NCBI RefSeq assembly: GCF_000213175.1
Contig: NW_009799179.1
Location: forward strand, 9,122,480 to 9,186,479
Direction: 5' to 3'
DNA length: 64,000 nucleotides
DNA from: Neurospora tetrasperma FGSC 2508
Taxonomy: Eukaryota; Ascomycota; Sordariomycetes; Sordariales; Sordariaceae
The number at the start of each line of letters is the position of its first letter. Within the stretch, counting starts at the first letter, position 1. The position numbers and the translations under genes were made by a program. The notes beneath the pieces were generated by a model, which was given only the letters and a program-made list of their open reading frames with translations, made no database searches and was not told the origin of the DNA. Shown piece by piece: positions 49,608 to 60,737 of this stretch.

Positions 49608-52008
49608 GTGAGGGTTTCCATCTTTGCCCCCCCATCTCCATCTCCATATCCATATCCATACCCCGCCATACCATCTCCTTTACATTGTAGAGACAAGACC
49701 ACAACAACATGCCGACAACACAGTAGTGTAAACAAAACAGAGAACTTTAGATGATGGACCTTCGGGATCCAGCCCTATGTCTGTCCGTTTCGGCACTGTC
49801 TTGATCTCCCGTTCCTCTATTTCTATTACAGCCTCATCTTGACGTCCTGCATGATCTTTCTTGCTGACCACTTGCTCGGTGTTGGGCTTGACGTTCTAGG
49901 CCCTCAAAGACCTGGCTAGGTATGACATGGCATTTTCGCTTCTCGTGTCTCATCCATTTTTACCATTTCTACACTACACATAGCAAGATCCCCATGGGCC
50001 ATGGCCATGCCGGCATCCCGAACAGCCAAGCGGCCATCTCATCTCACATCTGTTTGTCCCTTCATTTGGGTTTGGATGTGTGACAGTGTCTCGGAACCCT
50101 CATCGTTTTCTCGCCCTGTTGCTGTCCGGCTCGCAAATGCCAGAATCCCCGCTGGGTCTGCAGACATGGCGATGCGTATAGGGACCAATCCCCAGGGAAA
50201 ATTCAGGGTCTCATGCTCCCCAGACCCAGAATCAAATGTGAGATGTTGTGTCTCATTGCACATCATCTCCTCTCCATGCTTTTTTTCTTTTTTTTTTTTT
50301 TTTCGCATTTGCTTCTCCAAGGGAACGCCGCTCATGGTGAGGCTACGGAGGAAGGGTCCGATTCAGCTGCATGAGGTTCCAGGGACCGGACCCAGAGCCT
50401 CGAACGTGTCGCGCTTCGGACAGGCCATCTAGCAGATCAATAGCGGGCGCAAGTGTCTCCATTGGCGTTCAAGCCCACATGAAGCACGGCGTTTAAGCAG
50501 ATTTTACCAGAGATTCATTGCCCGAGTTGCAACGGAGAAGCACTCCCCACCCGTCACAGCCACATCACACAGGTTCATGCAAGCGCATCTAGACATGAAG
50601 GCCTAGAACTTTGTACCCAGCACTGGACCCCGAAAAGTCTCCTTTTTCCGAGGTAACTGGTACCAAGTACGGAGCCTCCGGTCGGCACCATGCGAAAGTG
50701 AAAAAGTTTCATTTCATCGCGAGAACATCAATCTTGAGAGTCCATCCGAGCCTCGAACTCGCAAGGCGCCGATGCCGATAGTGTGTCGTCTTTTCCCCGG
50801 CCCCATTCCGGTCCGGTCAGTCCTGGAAGTGCCCATCCGCACGGTACCGTATCGCCACTACCACCTCATTCTCCGTCCATGTACTTGCTACGCAGACACA
50901 TGACCACCCTCACCACACCCCATTGTCCTCTTTCCCATCCAATTCCCCGGTCCATACCCCAGAGTGCAATCTCATCGGTCGTTCCCAACAACTGCAAATC
51001 TAGCAGCAATCCTTGTCTCACATCCCGCCGTTACTACACGTGTAGTGTATGTCGGCTTCAGCTCATGGCTGTTTCGGGGCTCGTGGTGTTGGCACTGTGC
51101 AGCATTGTTTCGTTTCAATCCATGTTCCCCCGTGCCCCGTCGGTACTCCCTCCGGTCTATCACTATCCTATGATATCCCCCCGATGGTCTTCGGACGTCC
51201 ATCCGGTCCGGAATCTTCTTGGGCTCGGGGCACTATTGGACACGGGACGCACGGGCTAGAGAGCAAGTTATTAGGCTTGGATATGTGCTGGCCTTTCATG
51301 GCCAAAGGTTTTGCCACCATCATCACCTCAAACACCATCCGCTCTCTCTATTTGGCATCTCTCCGGTCCTGTTCGGGAGCCGAAAGGAGAGAATAAAAAT
51401 AATAAAAAAATTAAAAAAACCGGCAAGCTTTTAGGTTGAGCTGCTCAGCTGGTCAGGGGATACAGCCTCGAGGTGGACGATGGGACATGGACACGGACAA
51501 AAATAAACATCCCAACTCCACACATGAGCATGTTTTTTTTTTCTCCCGTCTTTTTTATTTTTATTTTGCCTCCTCCAACTGTCAAGCATCGTGATCACAT
51601 TTGCTCCGGCGACCGATAGACGCTTTTGATAGTTGGAACACGCCAATGTCATGAGCTGCAGTCGAGTTCGAGTGATGTAATATGATCGATTTTTACAAGG
51701 GAACCCCTATGTCGGCATCAATCTATCTCTGCCTGCTGCCTTCCTCGTCCATGCATTTAACACTATTGTCATCACACTACCCTACACTATACTTCATACT
51801 ATTGTCATGTATCCCTGTTCAAGTCATAGCCGCAGGCGGCCGGACAAGTCATTGGGTCTATCTACCAAGACTTGATTATGAGTGGTTCATATACGAGCAT
51901 ACGCGCTTTTACGGAGTTGGCCGTTCTGTTCGAAACCGAACTGTCTGACTTGATGATTTGTGTGAACACTTACTGATTTTTGAACAAATTCATTTCTGGC
52001 GAATACAG
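49608..52008. other. Noncoding or unresolved stretch between two orphan exons
   Basis: No exon can be defended here. It holds a T run near 50286-50303, a 14-base palindrome at 51033-51046 (ACTACACGTGTAGT), and further TACACTA/TAGTGTA copies at 49723, 49970, 51042 and 51783. Confidence 0.45.
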
Positions 52009-52195
52009 AGGCGAACAAACAGCCACGACTCTCGAAGCTAGTCTGACCAGACTGGAGAACACCCTTGATCAACTGTTGGCTTCCATGGAGGAGGAGGAGG
52101 AGGAGGAGGTTGTCGAGGGTCAGGGCCAAGACAGCCAAGGCAACGCCAACGGCAAGGGTCAACAAGATCAGAGCATGGGCAAGGATGAGAAGTAA
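52009..52195 (+). CDS. Coding-like terminal exon of an unidentified small protein
   Basis: An acceptor (TACAG ending at 52008) opens a frame of about 61 codons ending at a TAA. It encodes a predicted amphipathic helix (LEASLTRLENTLDQLLASM), a run of seven or eight Glu, and a Gln/Gly/Lys-rich hydrophilic tail ending KDEK. There is no upstream in-frame ATG before a stop at 51974-51976; the only internal ATG is at 52086, just before the Glu run. Composition and codon choice look real, whereas the 5' part of the gene was not found. A short coiled-coil protein is the best description; function is unknown. Confidence 0.4.
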
Positions 52196-54296
52196 AAGGC
52201 AAAAAAAAAAGTCTCCGAATACAAGGGTGTGGACGTGTATGTGAAGGGGAGGTGCTTCGTTCCGTTGCTGCCCTGGTGAAGTTGCCCTTTTGCTGGGCTG
52301 GAGGAGATGAAAGCTCTGGGGACAGAGGGGAGGAAGATTTGCTGGCAGCAGGGTAGTTACATGAGTTTGACAGGTCCATACGCGGCAAGAGAATACTGGT
52401 CAAACGGTGTTGATCTATTGACCCAAGTAAAAAGGGGCTTTAGGGGTAGGATGGAGACATTACACTACATTACAGACCACAGACTTATCTACCTAGCTTT
52501 AACATTGCTACATTGCTTGGTTCGACCTATCATCCATGACCTACTTCTCATCTACGGGTGCTGGGTTAATGGCTCTGTATTCGCTTCCTTGGGGTGCTTG
52601 TTACTTTAGTGTTTATTCTTTTAGTCTATGTCTCACATTAACATTATTAATATAGTGTATAAGCATGTGGGAGGATGGATATACCTTATCTTGGATTTTG
52701 GTGCGTGATCAATCTTGAGTGGTTGGTTGGACATTATGAATTCACTGTCACTTGCTTTTATTCAAGTTGACTACCTATTTTCCGCGAAAGAAATTCGATT
52801 GGAAATATTGCTTCATAATTATCGGCCAGTCTAGTTTAACTTGGTCCTATTCACAGCGCAGTCAGTCAAGGATGGGTCGATATCATTTGCCAAACCACCT
52901 ACTCAAGACTGTACTACTTACCTAGGTACCTAAGGTATCCATGGCTACCTAACTTGGCCGGGGCTGACAGAAGACGGGAACGAAGTGCCCGTTGAAGAAG
53001 GAAGGAATATGCTCCTTGGGGGAGGACTACCTCAGTGTAGTGTAGGTTTTTGTACCGCCCGGTAATCCATATCCAAACCCGTCCGGCTGGGGAAGGTTCC
53101 AGTTCAGTTCCAGATCCAAAACCAAGCAGAACTTCCTCTTAAGCCACCAATCGATGTGGGGACTTTTTCCATCACTTTCCTAACTAACTACCTAGGTAGG
53201 TAGGTAGGTAGCTCGAAATTATCCAATATGCATTCGATTCTTTCCATGTTTTTACATTCCAGTCCTGGGTTACAATGGACCACTGCAACGGTCTTCGGTG
53301 CATTTGTCGCAGTGTTGATGCATCGATTGTGTGTGTGTGTGTCTAAGAGTGGTAAGAGGGATTATGGGATGGAAGGATGATGTAGGAAAAAAAAGAAAAA
53401 AAGAAAAAAAAAAGTAAAAGGAAGAAAAGAAAGAAAGGAAGGAAAAAGAAAGGAAAAAAGAAAGGTAAGGACAGCAAAACGGGGAGAGAAGTAAGTAAGT
53501 GAGTAAGTGACGGAAGTTGCGAGTGGCGAGTGTATTATGAAGAAGGGATTGTCTGGGAAAAGTTGGGAAGGAGCAATTCAGAACAGTAGCCTCAATCAAT
53601 TCTATGTCTGCCCCTACCTAGCATGGTGAATTTTTCCATGTCGGTATCGAAATTCATAAGTGCCAGCCAGCATGGGCATTCATTTCGTTCTATCCCGAGG
53701 GGACAATAGATAGATAACCTTTCTCGCTTTGTTCATCCATCTCCTTGACTCGCTGTTTCTTTTGACTACCTACCTACCTACCTACCTATGTCCTAACATT
53801 AAAGAAAAAAATGACAAACAGCTCAGCCCGCAATGACTAACTAAGCCCCGGAATTGTACCCGGGTGGTTGTCCTACGGCTTACGAAAACTGTACCACCAG
53901 TACCGCGTAGGTACTGAGCAATGTTTTTCTGGCTCCTGCACACCACCATACATACCACTCGGTTCACGGAAGAGGCAGACAGACGGTGTACGGGAGTTTT
54001 TGGAGCCCACTCACTGAGTCGGGGGACTTGAATGGTCCGGATTTTCCAAGTCCAACTACTACTGGTGAAAAGGTCAGTTCTTCATCGGTGTTAAAGCTTC
54101 GGGATAATGAAGATGCAACTGATTTCTCTGCCTACACTCTCCCCCTACGCACATCCCCTCCCTCCCCCTCCCAAGTCTGTCTCTCCTTCACTGATAATTC
54201 AGCCTCATGCAATGACTTTGCGGTGTTTGTAAGTACCTATTCTTTCTCATCTCTATACTGACCTTCCCGCTGCGCATAGTGTGCCTCTCTCTATCA
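52196..54296. other. Intergenic region
   Basis: No gene is seen. Contents include TACACTAC at 52461-52468, AGTGTAGTGTAG at about 53034-53045, a TAGG array with an inverted partner at about 53187-53211, an A/G-rich tract at about 53390-53470, and a CCTA array near 53765-53788. Confidence 0.55.
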
Positions 54297-54839
54297 TCAG
54301 GCATGTGATTCGTTGCCTACATCCCCATTATAATTGTGGTTTTCTTCATCACTCGAACTCGAACTATCACCATCATCACCCCCAGGCATCCCGGGTCTTC
54401 TAGGTCCTCCTCCTCCTCTTCCTCCTCTTTCAGGATCTTCCATCAGCGCGTTACCTCCTCTTCCTCTACCATCACCACCTCCACCATCACCCCCTCCATC
54501 CCCTCCAAATTCAAACCTCACCGCACGTCGTGTCTGCTGCTCAGGAGCAGTGCCTCTATTACTTTCTCTCCATTCAGCGATACCTTCACTTCTATCCCTA
54601 AAGGTAGTTGACTCCCTGACCGTACTAGTTGCGCTCACTGATGACTCCAAACGAGATGATGCTGAGCGAGGAGGAGGAGGAGGAGGAGGATTAAACCGAC
54701 ACCAAACCGCCTGGCAAGATACCCCCTCGACTCGCTCATATACTCCAGGCCATGCTTGACAAGGAGGGAGTCCGCAGCGGGTGAGGACGGTTGCGGTGTG
54801 CGAGCAGAGGGCGTAGCGGGTTCGTAGTTCATGGCACAT
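54297..54839 (-). CDS. Small Cys-module protein with Pro- and Gly/Asp-rich tail, member C
   Basis: This is a 180-aa single-exon protein. The N-terminal module has Cys at 2, 12, 22, 27, 42 and 47, with MC-x6-Y-xx-C-x-H, then C-x4-C and C-x4-C, the same overall plan as the two paralogs 20 kb to the left but with shifted spacing. A run of seven Pro (residues 51-57) is followed by a Ser/Thr/Arg-rich stretch, then a Gly/Asp-rich region (GGDGGGDGGGGDGRGRGG) and an acidic Ser/Asp/Glu end. There is no signal peptide or membrane helix. Function is unknown. Relation to A and B is inferred from the Cys plan and the shared low-complexity tail, and is weaker than the A-B relation. Confidence 0.72.
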   Translation of the reverse strand: MCHELRTRYALCSHTATVLTRCGLPPCQAWPGVYERVEGVSCQAVWCRFNPPPPPPPRSASSRLESSVSATSTVRESTTFRDRSEGIAEWRESNRGTAPEQQTRRAVRFEFGGDGGGDGGGGDGRGRGGNALMEDPERGGRGGGGPRRPGMPGGDDGDSSSSSDEENHNYNGDVGNESHA

Positions 54840-55782
54840 TTTTTCCGTTTTCTCGTTTCGTTTTCTTTTTCTTTTTTTCTTTCCTTGTCCCAGTTTAGAT
54901 TCGTGTTTCTACTTGGTCTTCAGATGCTCTGTTATTCTCGATTTTGTCTTGGTTGTCAGTGGTCGGTGGTCGGTGATCAGTGGTCAGTGAGCGCTGATAG
55001 GTCTATGGAGTAAGGGCGAGGCTCGTAAAGACAAGATAGATAGATGTCTGATGCGAAGAGGAATCTCCTGGTTGAAAAAAAAAAAGAAAAAAAAAAGAAG
55101 ATAAATCGAGGGGACAAAACCCATGGGCAGGTTACCGGGATATGTATCCGTTGGTGTACATGAGCCCTTACGTTGTTTTGGGTCGAGGTGTGACACCAGG
55201 GGCATTGTCAAGTGACTCGGGAATGGCAAGCTGTTTGCTTGTTTTGATCTCAACTGAAAACTCCGTTCCAGGGGGAAATCCAGCAACAGCAAATAGCTCT
55301 GTGATCGGAACAGGAAGAAGTTTCACTCATGTTTGTAGTAATGTTTCGTACCTGACACTACATGACGAGGGTATAAATTAAAGTTTGATGTATCTGTTCG
55401 TTGTGGGACCCTTCTTTCTCCATTTCTTTGTATCACCTTGTCTTGTCGAAGCTGGTGCAATACTTCGCCGTCGAACATATATAGTCAGTCCGTGTTGACC
55501 TACTCCCAGTTTGAAGCTAACGAACGCAATATGCGGTAGCAAGAAGACAAACAAACCACCGATGGGCCTGAAACCCATTGGGATGGGCATCGTATATAAA
55601 GAAGAACACATGCACAAGATGTTGTCGCCCAATACGTAGCCACAACCAAGTCATGAATCATCAAAATAAAAATCAATATCATCGCTACTTCCTTCCTTCC
55701 TTCCTTCCTTTCCTTCCTTCCTTCTTCCTCCCATCTTCCCTTTTCTACCCCTCCCCTCTTTAACCCCCCTCTCATCAATGTA
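54840..55782. other. Intergenic region between member C and the exchanger gene
   Basis: This holds the 5' flank of member C (-) and the 3' UTR of the exchanger (-). It has A-rich runs near 55076-55098 and a CTTC repeat near 55688-55722. No gene is seen. Confidence 0.6.
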
Positions 55783-58700
55783 CTACCTAACATCAGTCCA
55801 AACCCCCGTCGTCTCCACCACCAGGTTGAAGACCGTTCCCAAAGTCCATATCCCAATCAGAGTCCATCCAATGCGTTTATTCATCACCCACCCATTACTC
55901 GGCACCAAGATCAACAACGAGACCAGCGTGACCAACACGGTAATGGCCGAAATCATCAGCGTCCCGCCCACTTGCAGCTTATAAGGCTTGTATCTGAAGG
56001 GCAACTCGGGGTGCTTGGCGTGGCGCTTGTTGGCCGACGACACAATCATCCAGGCGCCTCCTAGGCCGATGCCGAGGAGGATGTTGAGCATGGGGCCGCC
56101 GAAGCAGGCTGCTCTGTTAGGGGTGTTAGTAACTGTTTTGTAAGAGGGTAGGTAGTACAGGAGCGATATTTTGGAGGAGGGAAAGCGAGCGTAGCGAGGT
56201 AAGAAATGAAAAGGCTAGCGCAGCGTCACACAAAGAGGAGAGGAGAGAGAAAGGGGAAGTGGACGGGGAATACTCACAAAGCCATAACCGGCCACCCCAG
56301 CCTAGCAACAGTGACATCAGCCACCAAATCCCCCAACGAATTCCCGACCGCAAAAATCGTCAATCCCAGAATGGCCTCGCTGATGCCCAAGATTACGCCA
56401 AAGGCTTTCAGGATGCCCACCACTTCGTTGGCTATGGTCGAGATCCAGGCGATACTAATCACGAATCCCAGAAAACAGAGCAAAAAGTGGTATTTGGGTT
56501 TCTTGTCGGCGCGTGTGGTTAAAAGTAAAATGCCAAGGCAGGTTAGGGAGAAGATTAAGCTGTAGAGGGTCATTTTGAGTAAAGTGCGGCCGGGCGAGGG
56601 GAGCTCGTCGATGGTGTTGGCCCAGTATATAAGCACGACGAAGAGAGGACCTGTGAAGAGCTGGAGGGAGATGAGCCAGCGGCTCCAGCCTTCTTGGGCG
56701 GCTTTTTCGTCGTTTTCGGTTCCGTTCTCGGTCAGGCTATCGTTGTCATTGTAGTTGTCGTTGTCGGAGTTGGGGTTGGGATTGGGGTTGTGGTTGTGGT
56801 TGTCGGCCAGAGTCGTAGGTCCGGCGGCAGCGCCGAGCTCGTCTTCCTCAACGATAGTCGGGTGGGATCCGTGACGACTGTGGCCATAGCGCTGGTGCGG
56901 ATTGAGTTTCATAGCCTGCTGGACTTGGGCGCCGAGATTGGTATAGCCGTTGGTGTGCGCTCTGGCTTCCGAGGTCAACCTCGTCCGTGGGGATGCAAGC
57001 GTTACGTAGGATGGCGAGGCTGTCAATGGGGAGTGGAGGGGTGAGCGTGCCAAGGGTGAGCGCATGGGAGACCGATTAGAAGCGGAACGTGTGCGACGAC
57101 GGAATTCCTGCCACTCGGTTTCAGGGCGGATGTGGGCGCTTGACTCCAAAGATACGGGGACGGCCATGTGCCCTGGTTGTCCATGGCTGTGGATTAGGTT
57201 GATTGCGGAGGATTCAGCGGGACCACTCACTTCGTCGTCATCGTCGCGCTCGGACTCGGTTTCCACTACAGGGAGAGTGATGGCGAGGACAAAGACGGAG
57301 GGGGCCGAAATCAAGCTGACGAATTTGTCCCACCAGGACTTTTCAGACCAGCCTTGGAGGGTTGGGAAAAGTGTACCGAAGAAGATGTGTGGCGGCGGAA
57401 GAATGGAGTAGGGCCAGTACTTGAGAGGCTCCTCTTCTTCTTCATAGCCGCCAAATATGGCGATGGAGGAACGTCTTCTCTCGGATGGTGTAGGGAAGAC
57501 AAAGGCTGATTCGGGTAGCTGTTGGGGTGTGAGCGCTGTGGGAGACTCGGAGAACATGGGGAAAGGCGAAAGAGTAGGCGATGCCCGGTTGCTGGAGGCG
57601 GTACTATCCGGAATTTGGAGGTGTAGACCCATTGTCCTGGGTGTTGTTTTTCTCCATTGATGCTGAAGCAACCCTTGGTTGACACCTCCGGTATCAAGAG
57701 GAGGCGCAAGCCTGCCGTCTACGGTTCGGGTGGTCGAGCTACCTCTAGTATCTGGACGCAGATTGGGACTCTCGTTTGGACGAGGCCCTGGTGTTAGTGC
57801 CGGGCTTGTGTGCCCCGTTTCTGAACCGCTTCGAAAAGCTGGTAAACCGAGACTGTCCAGGTTAAGGGGTGAATGTCCGGATGACAAGGCGCGGTCTCTG
57901 CCGGATCTGATAGTCGAGAGGGTCGGCAGTGTGTCGAGGGTGTATTGACGCCCCCGGTATAGCTGATCCTCGCGAATCAAAGGTAGTGATGGTTGATTTG
58001 AGAAGTAATCGGAATTGCCCCGTCGATGTCCACGGACGTAGCCGCTATGCTGGTTTCTTTCCTTCTGTATTGACGACAATATCGACCGGAATTCCAAAGC
58101 ACCGACAAGACTAGGTCTGATGGGAGTGATGGTGGAGTTGCTTCGGCCCCAGCGGGGACGGTTGACGCGCATGCTGCTGGTCATCTCTGCAGCCACTTGC
58201 AGATCGCGGTGTTCATCCTCTTCTTCCTCGCTTGGTGTAGATGCGATTCCGTGTCCTTCCACTTCTATTCTAGGACCATGTTCTAGAGCGCTGATGTCGG
58301 TCTGAGCAGTACGAGGCCGATGATTTCCCGAAGCTGCTTCATCATCCTCTGGTTGATCCCGGTATGGCTCCAGCTCTCCTGATGGCTCGGGTGTAGAGCC
58401 ATAAAAATGAGCACGAGCAGCAGCTTCCCGTTGTTTCCTCTTTCTCCTCCTGTCCGTGAACCACTGCCACGCAAACACCAAGATGACATAGAAGATATAG
58501 CAGCCAACCATGGCGTTGGCCTCCCACAGGTGCAATTCCTGATCCAACAGGAACATCATGGTAAAGCTGATGGAAACAATGAAGTAAACGATATCTCGGA
58601 CGAAGGTTCGTTTCTGGACCTTGAATTCGCGAACCAAGGCCATGGACCCGGCTACCACGGCAGTGATAAAGCCAGCAGCACCGATCAGCTCGCCCACCGC

Positions 58701-59255
58701 CATGCTCCCACTGTTGGAACTCATGGCGGCAAAGGTGCTAAAGACATCCGGGGAGCCATTGCCCAAGGCGAGGAATGTGACGCCGGCAAGGTTCTCGCTT
58801 AGACCCAGGACGCTCGAGATGGTGCTGAGGTTGATGCTGAAGAAGTCACTGGCGGCGATGCCGATCGTGGTAAATAGGAGGCCCAGCCATGCGGTCAGGA
58901 CGGCGAAGGCGACGGGTTTCGCATTGGGTAGCGTGCAGTAGTAGAAGCTCAGATAGTGTATTAGGCCGGCATCCTCGTCTTCGCAGTTGGCCAATATGAA
59001 GGCGCATTGGTCGTCGGCCAAGTGAACATCGCGGCAATCGACGGGGGCAGTCGGTTCGTGCTTGTGGTGACCTCTTGCGAGGATTCGCGCAATTTTATGT
59101 GGTTGTTGTTGATAATGTTCGGGTTGGCGCAACAACCGTGATGTCGCGAAGGGTCTGAGGACGAGCGCATAGGTTGCTAGACAGGTTATGAGGAGAGTCG
59201 ACACGATAAAGGGTCGGGAGCTGAAGGGGCTCCGTTTCTGGCGATGTAGCGACAT
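55783..59255 (-). CDS. CCX/NCLX-type sodium-calcium (cation) exchanger
   Basis: This is a membrane antiporter of the cation/calcium exchanger superfamily, likely in vacuole, ER or mitochondrial membrane. The exons are 59255-56278 and 56113-55783, giving 1102 aa; the intron (164 nt) falls inside the second exchanger repeat and rejoins GWPVMAL to AACFGGPMLNILLG. A hydrophobic segment at about 15-35 may be a signal anchor. A Cys-containing loop (CRDVHLADDQC...C) precedes the first alpha repeat with GNGSPDVFSTF (about 165-175). A loop of several hundred residues, disordered, Ser/Pro/Glu-rich and with an Asn-Pro/Asp-Asn run, separates it from the second alpha repeat with GNSLGDLVAD (about 971-980). 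Both repeats keep the acidic exchange residue. The frame is open upstream to 59330, but that codon is TTG, so I start at the first ATG, 59255. Substrate ions are inferred from the family. Confidence 0.93.
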
Positions 59256-60737
59256 GCTGGACCTTTGGTCATGGCATCGCGTGGGGAATACTGGCTGTAT
59301 GTGCTGGTGTGTTGACCCAAGTGTCGCCAAGGTGATGGATGATGGATGGATGGATGGACCGGCGGGGCAATCGAACGGCAGTTATCGTTGGGTCGCAATC
59401 GCAACTGTAATCGCAAGGTACGTATGTAAACGATGGCCGTAAAAAAAAAGAGAGAAATTGACCAGCAGTGGAAATAGAAAAGAAGAAAAAAACAGATAAG
59501 GCTACAAGTATGTCTAGTATGTATACGATTGACGGGACGATGGCGTGGCTCGCGTGGGCGGGATTGCTGTGTTATGTAGGCGGAATGAGATCATCGTCGC
59601 AAAGTTGCCAAGGTGATTTCGGGTGGCCAGAGAGGTCGGATTAGGACTGGTGCGTCGAGGTATCCATGCGCCGCTTCTCTGAGACAAGACGATTGATTCA
59701 TTGCATTGGAGATGGGTAGATGATGGGCGCAAGGTAGGTATCTATTAGTGTAGATACTATAGGAAATAGGTGATTGGGAGAAAGTTGACCAAGAAGATGG
59801 AAGCTATGTATGTGATCTAGAGTAGGTAGGTAAAGGCAAAGGGCAAAGAAGGAAGGCGGGGAATATTAAAAAGAGGTGACCTTCCTGGTTGGGCAGGAGA
59901 CATATCGCTGTGTTACCGTGTTCCTGATCTCAACAAGTTCCCTGCAGCAACCGAAAAGAAAAACAAAAAAAACAAAAAAGAACAAAAAATAAAAAAGAAA
60001 GGAAATTCATGGAAAGGTAATGCTACGTTCTAACGTCTGCAGCCCCATGCGCAACCCGGTTGGACATGGAGACGCTGTTTCGGTTGGAGTCTTTTACTGT
60101 AGAGTAGGAATACAGATGCCTACTTACTTCTACAGTGCATACATACGCGAGCTCCAATCGATGTGGGTGACCAACAGGAACTGAACTTCCATCTGAACTC
60201 AAGAGGCTGTGAATCTGTGGCGAGATAGAGATGAGTCTTGATCACATCACAAAAGAGGTCAAGACGGGGGAGGTAACCCATATGCCCTGCCACTTGTACA
60301 CAAGGTAGAGGTAGAATATACGTCTCCTTTCTCTGCATAGGTACCTTACGTGACAACTTCGGACTCGGGAACTTTTAATCGGAGTTTCAACTCCCTGTAC
60401 GTGTACGGGTGTAATGTACATACATACATACCGCTGTACCTGAGCGTAACCGTAGAGGTAGCTTAGTCATTCAATGCCAAGCACCCCAGACTTCCTCCCT
60501 TCAACTTCACCCCGCTGTTAAGGTACCTTCAGGCCCCAGCACGTGCCGCCACCCGTCACCAGCCCGCCCGCTGAGACGTGGATCCGTCTAGTGTCCGCGC
60601 TATCCAATCCATCCAGCATTGGCACTCCCATCGTGGTTACGGGCGGGTCAAAGTAAACAAACACCACTGAAACTCCAGACTAGACAGCGGCCGCCTGGAG
60701 CTTCACATCTTGCGATAGCTTCATCAACACCGCCAAG
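59256..60737. other. Divergent promoter region of the exchanger and CAP-H genes
   Basis: No gene is seen in 1.5 kb. It holds A-rich runs near 59440 and 59960-60000, a TAGTGTAG copy at about 59746-59753, and ACAT repeats near 60417-60430. It serves as the 5' flank of both neighbours. Confidence 0.6.

Noticed and set aside
49690-49735. Second exon completing a 49-aa protein with the exon at 49494-49607
   Set aside because: The acceptor is possible, but the added peptide is only about eleven residues, ends inside a TAGTGTA copy and has no support.
59256-59330. Extension of the exchanger protein to 59330
   Set aside because: The codon at 59330 is TTG and no ATG lies in frame before 59255; eukaryotic initiation at TTG is unlikely.
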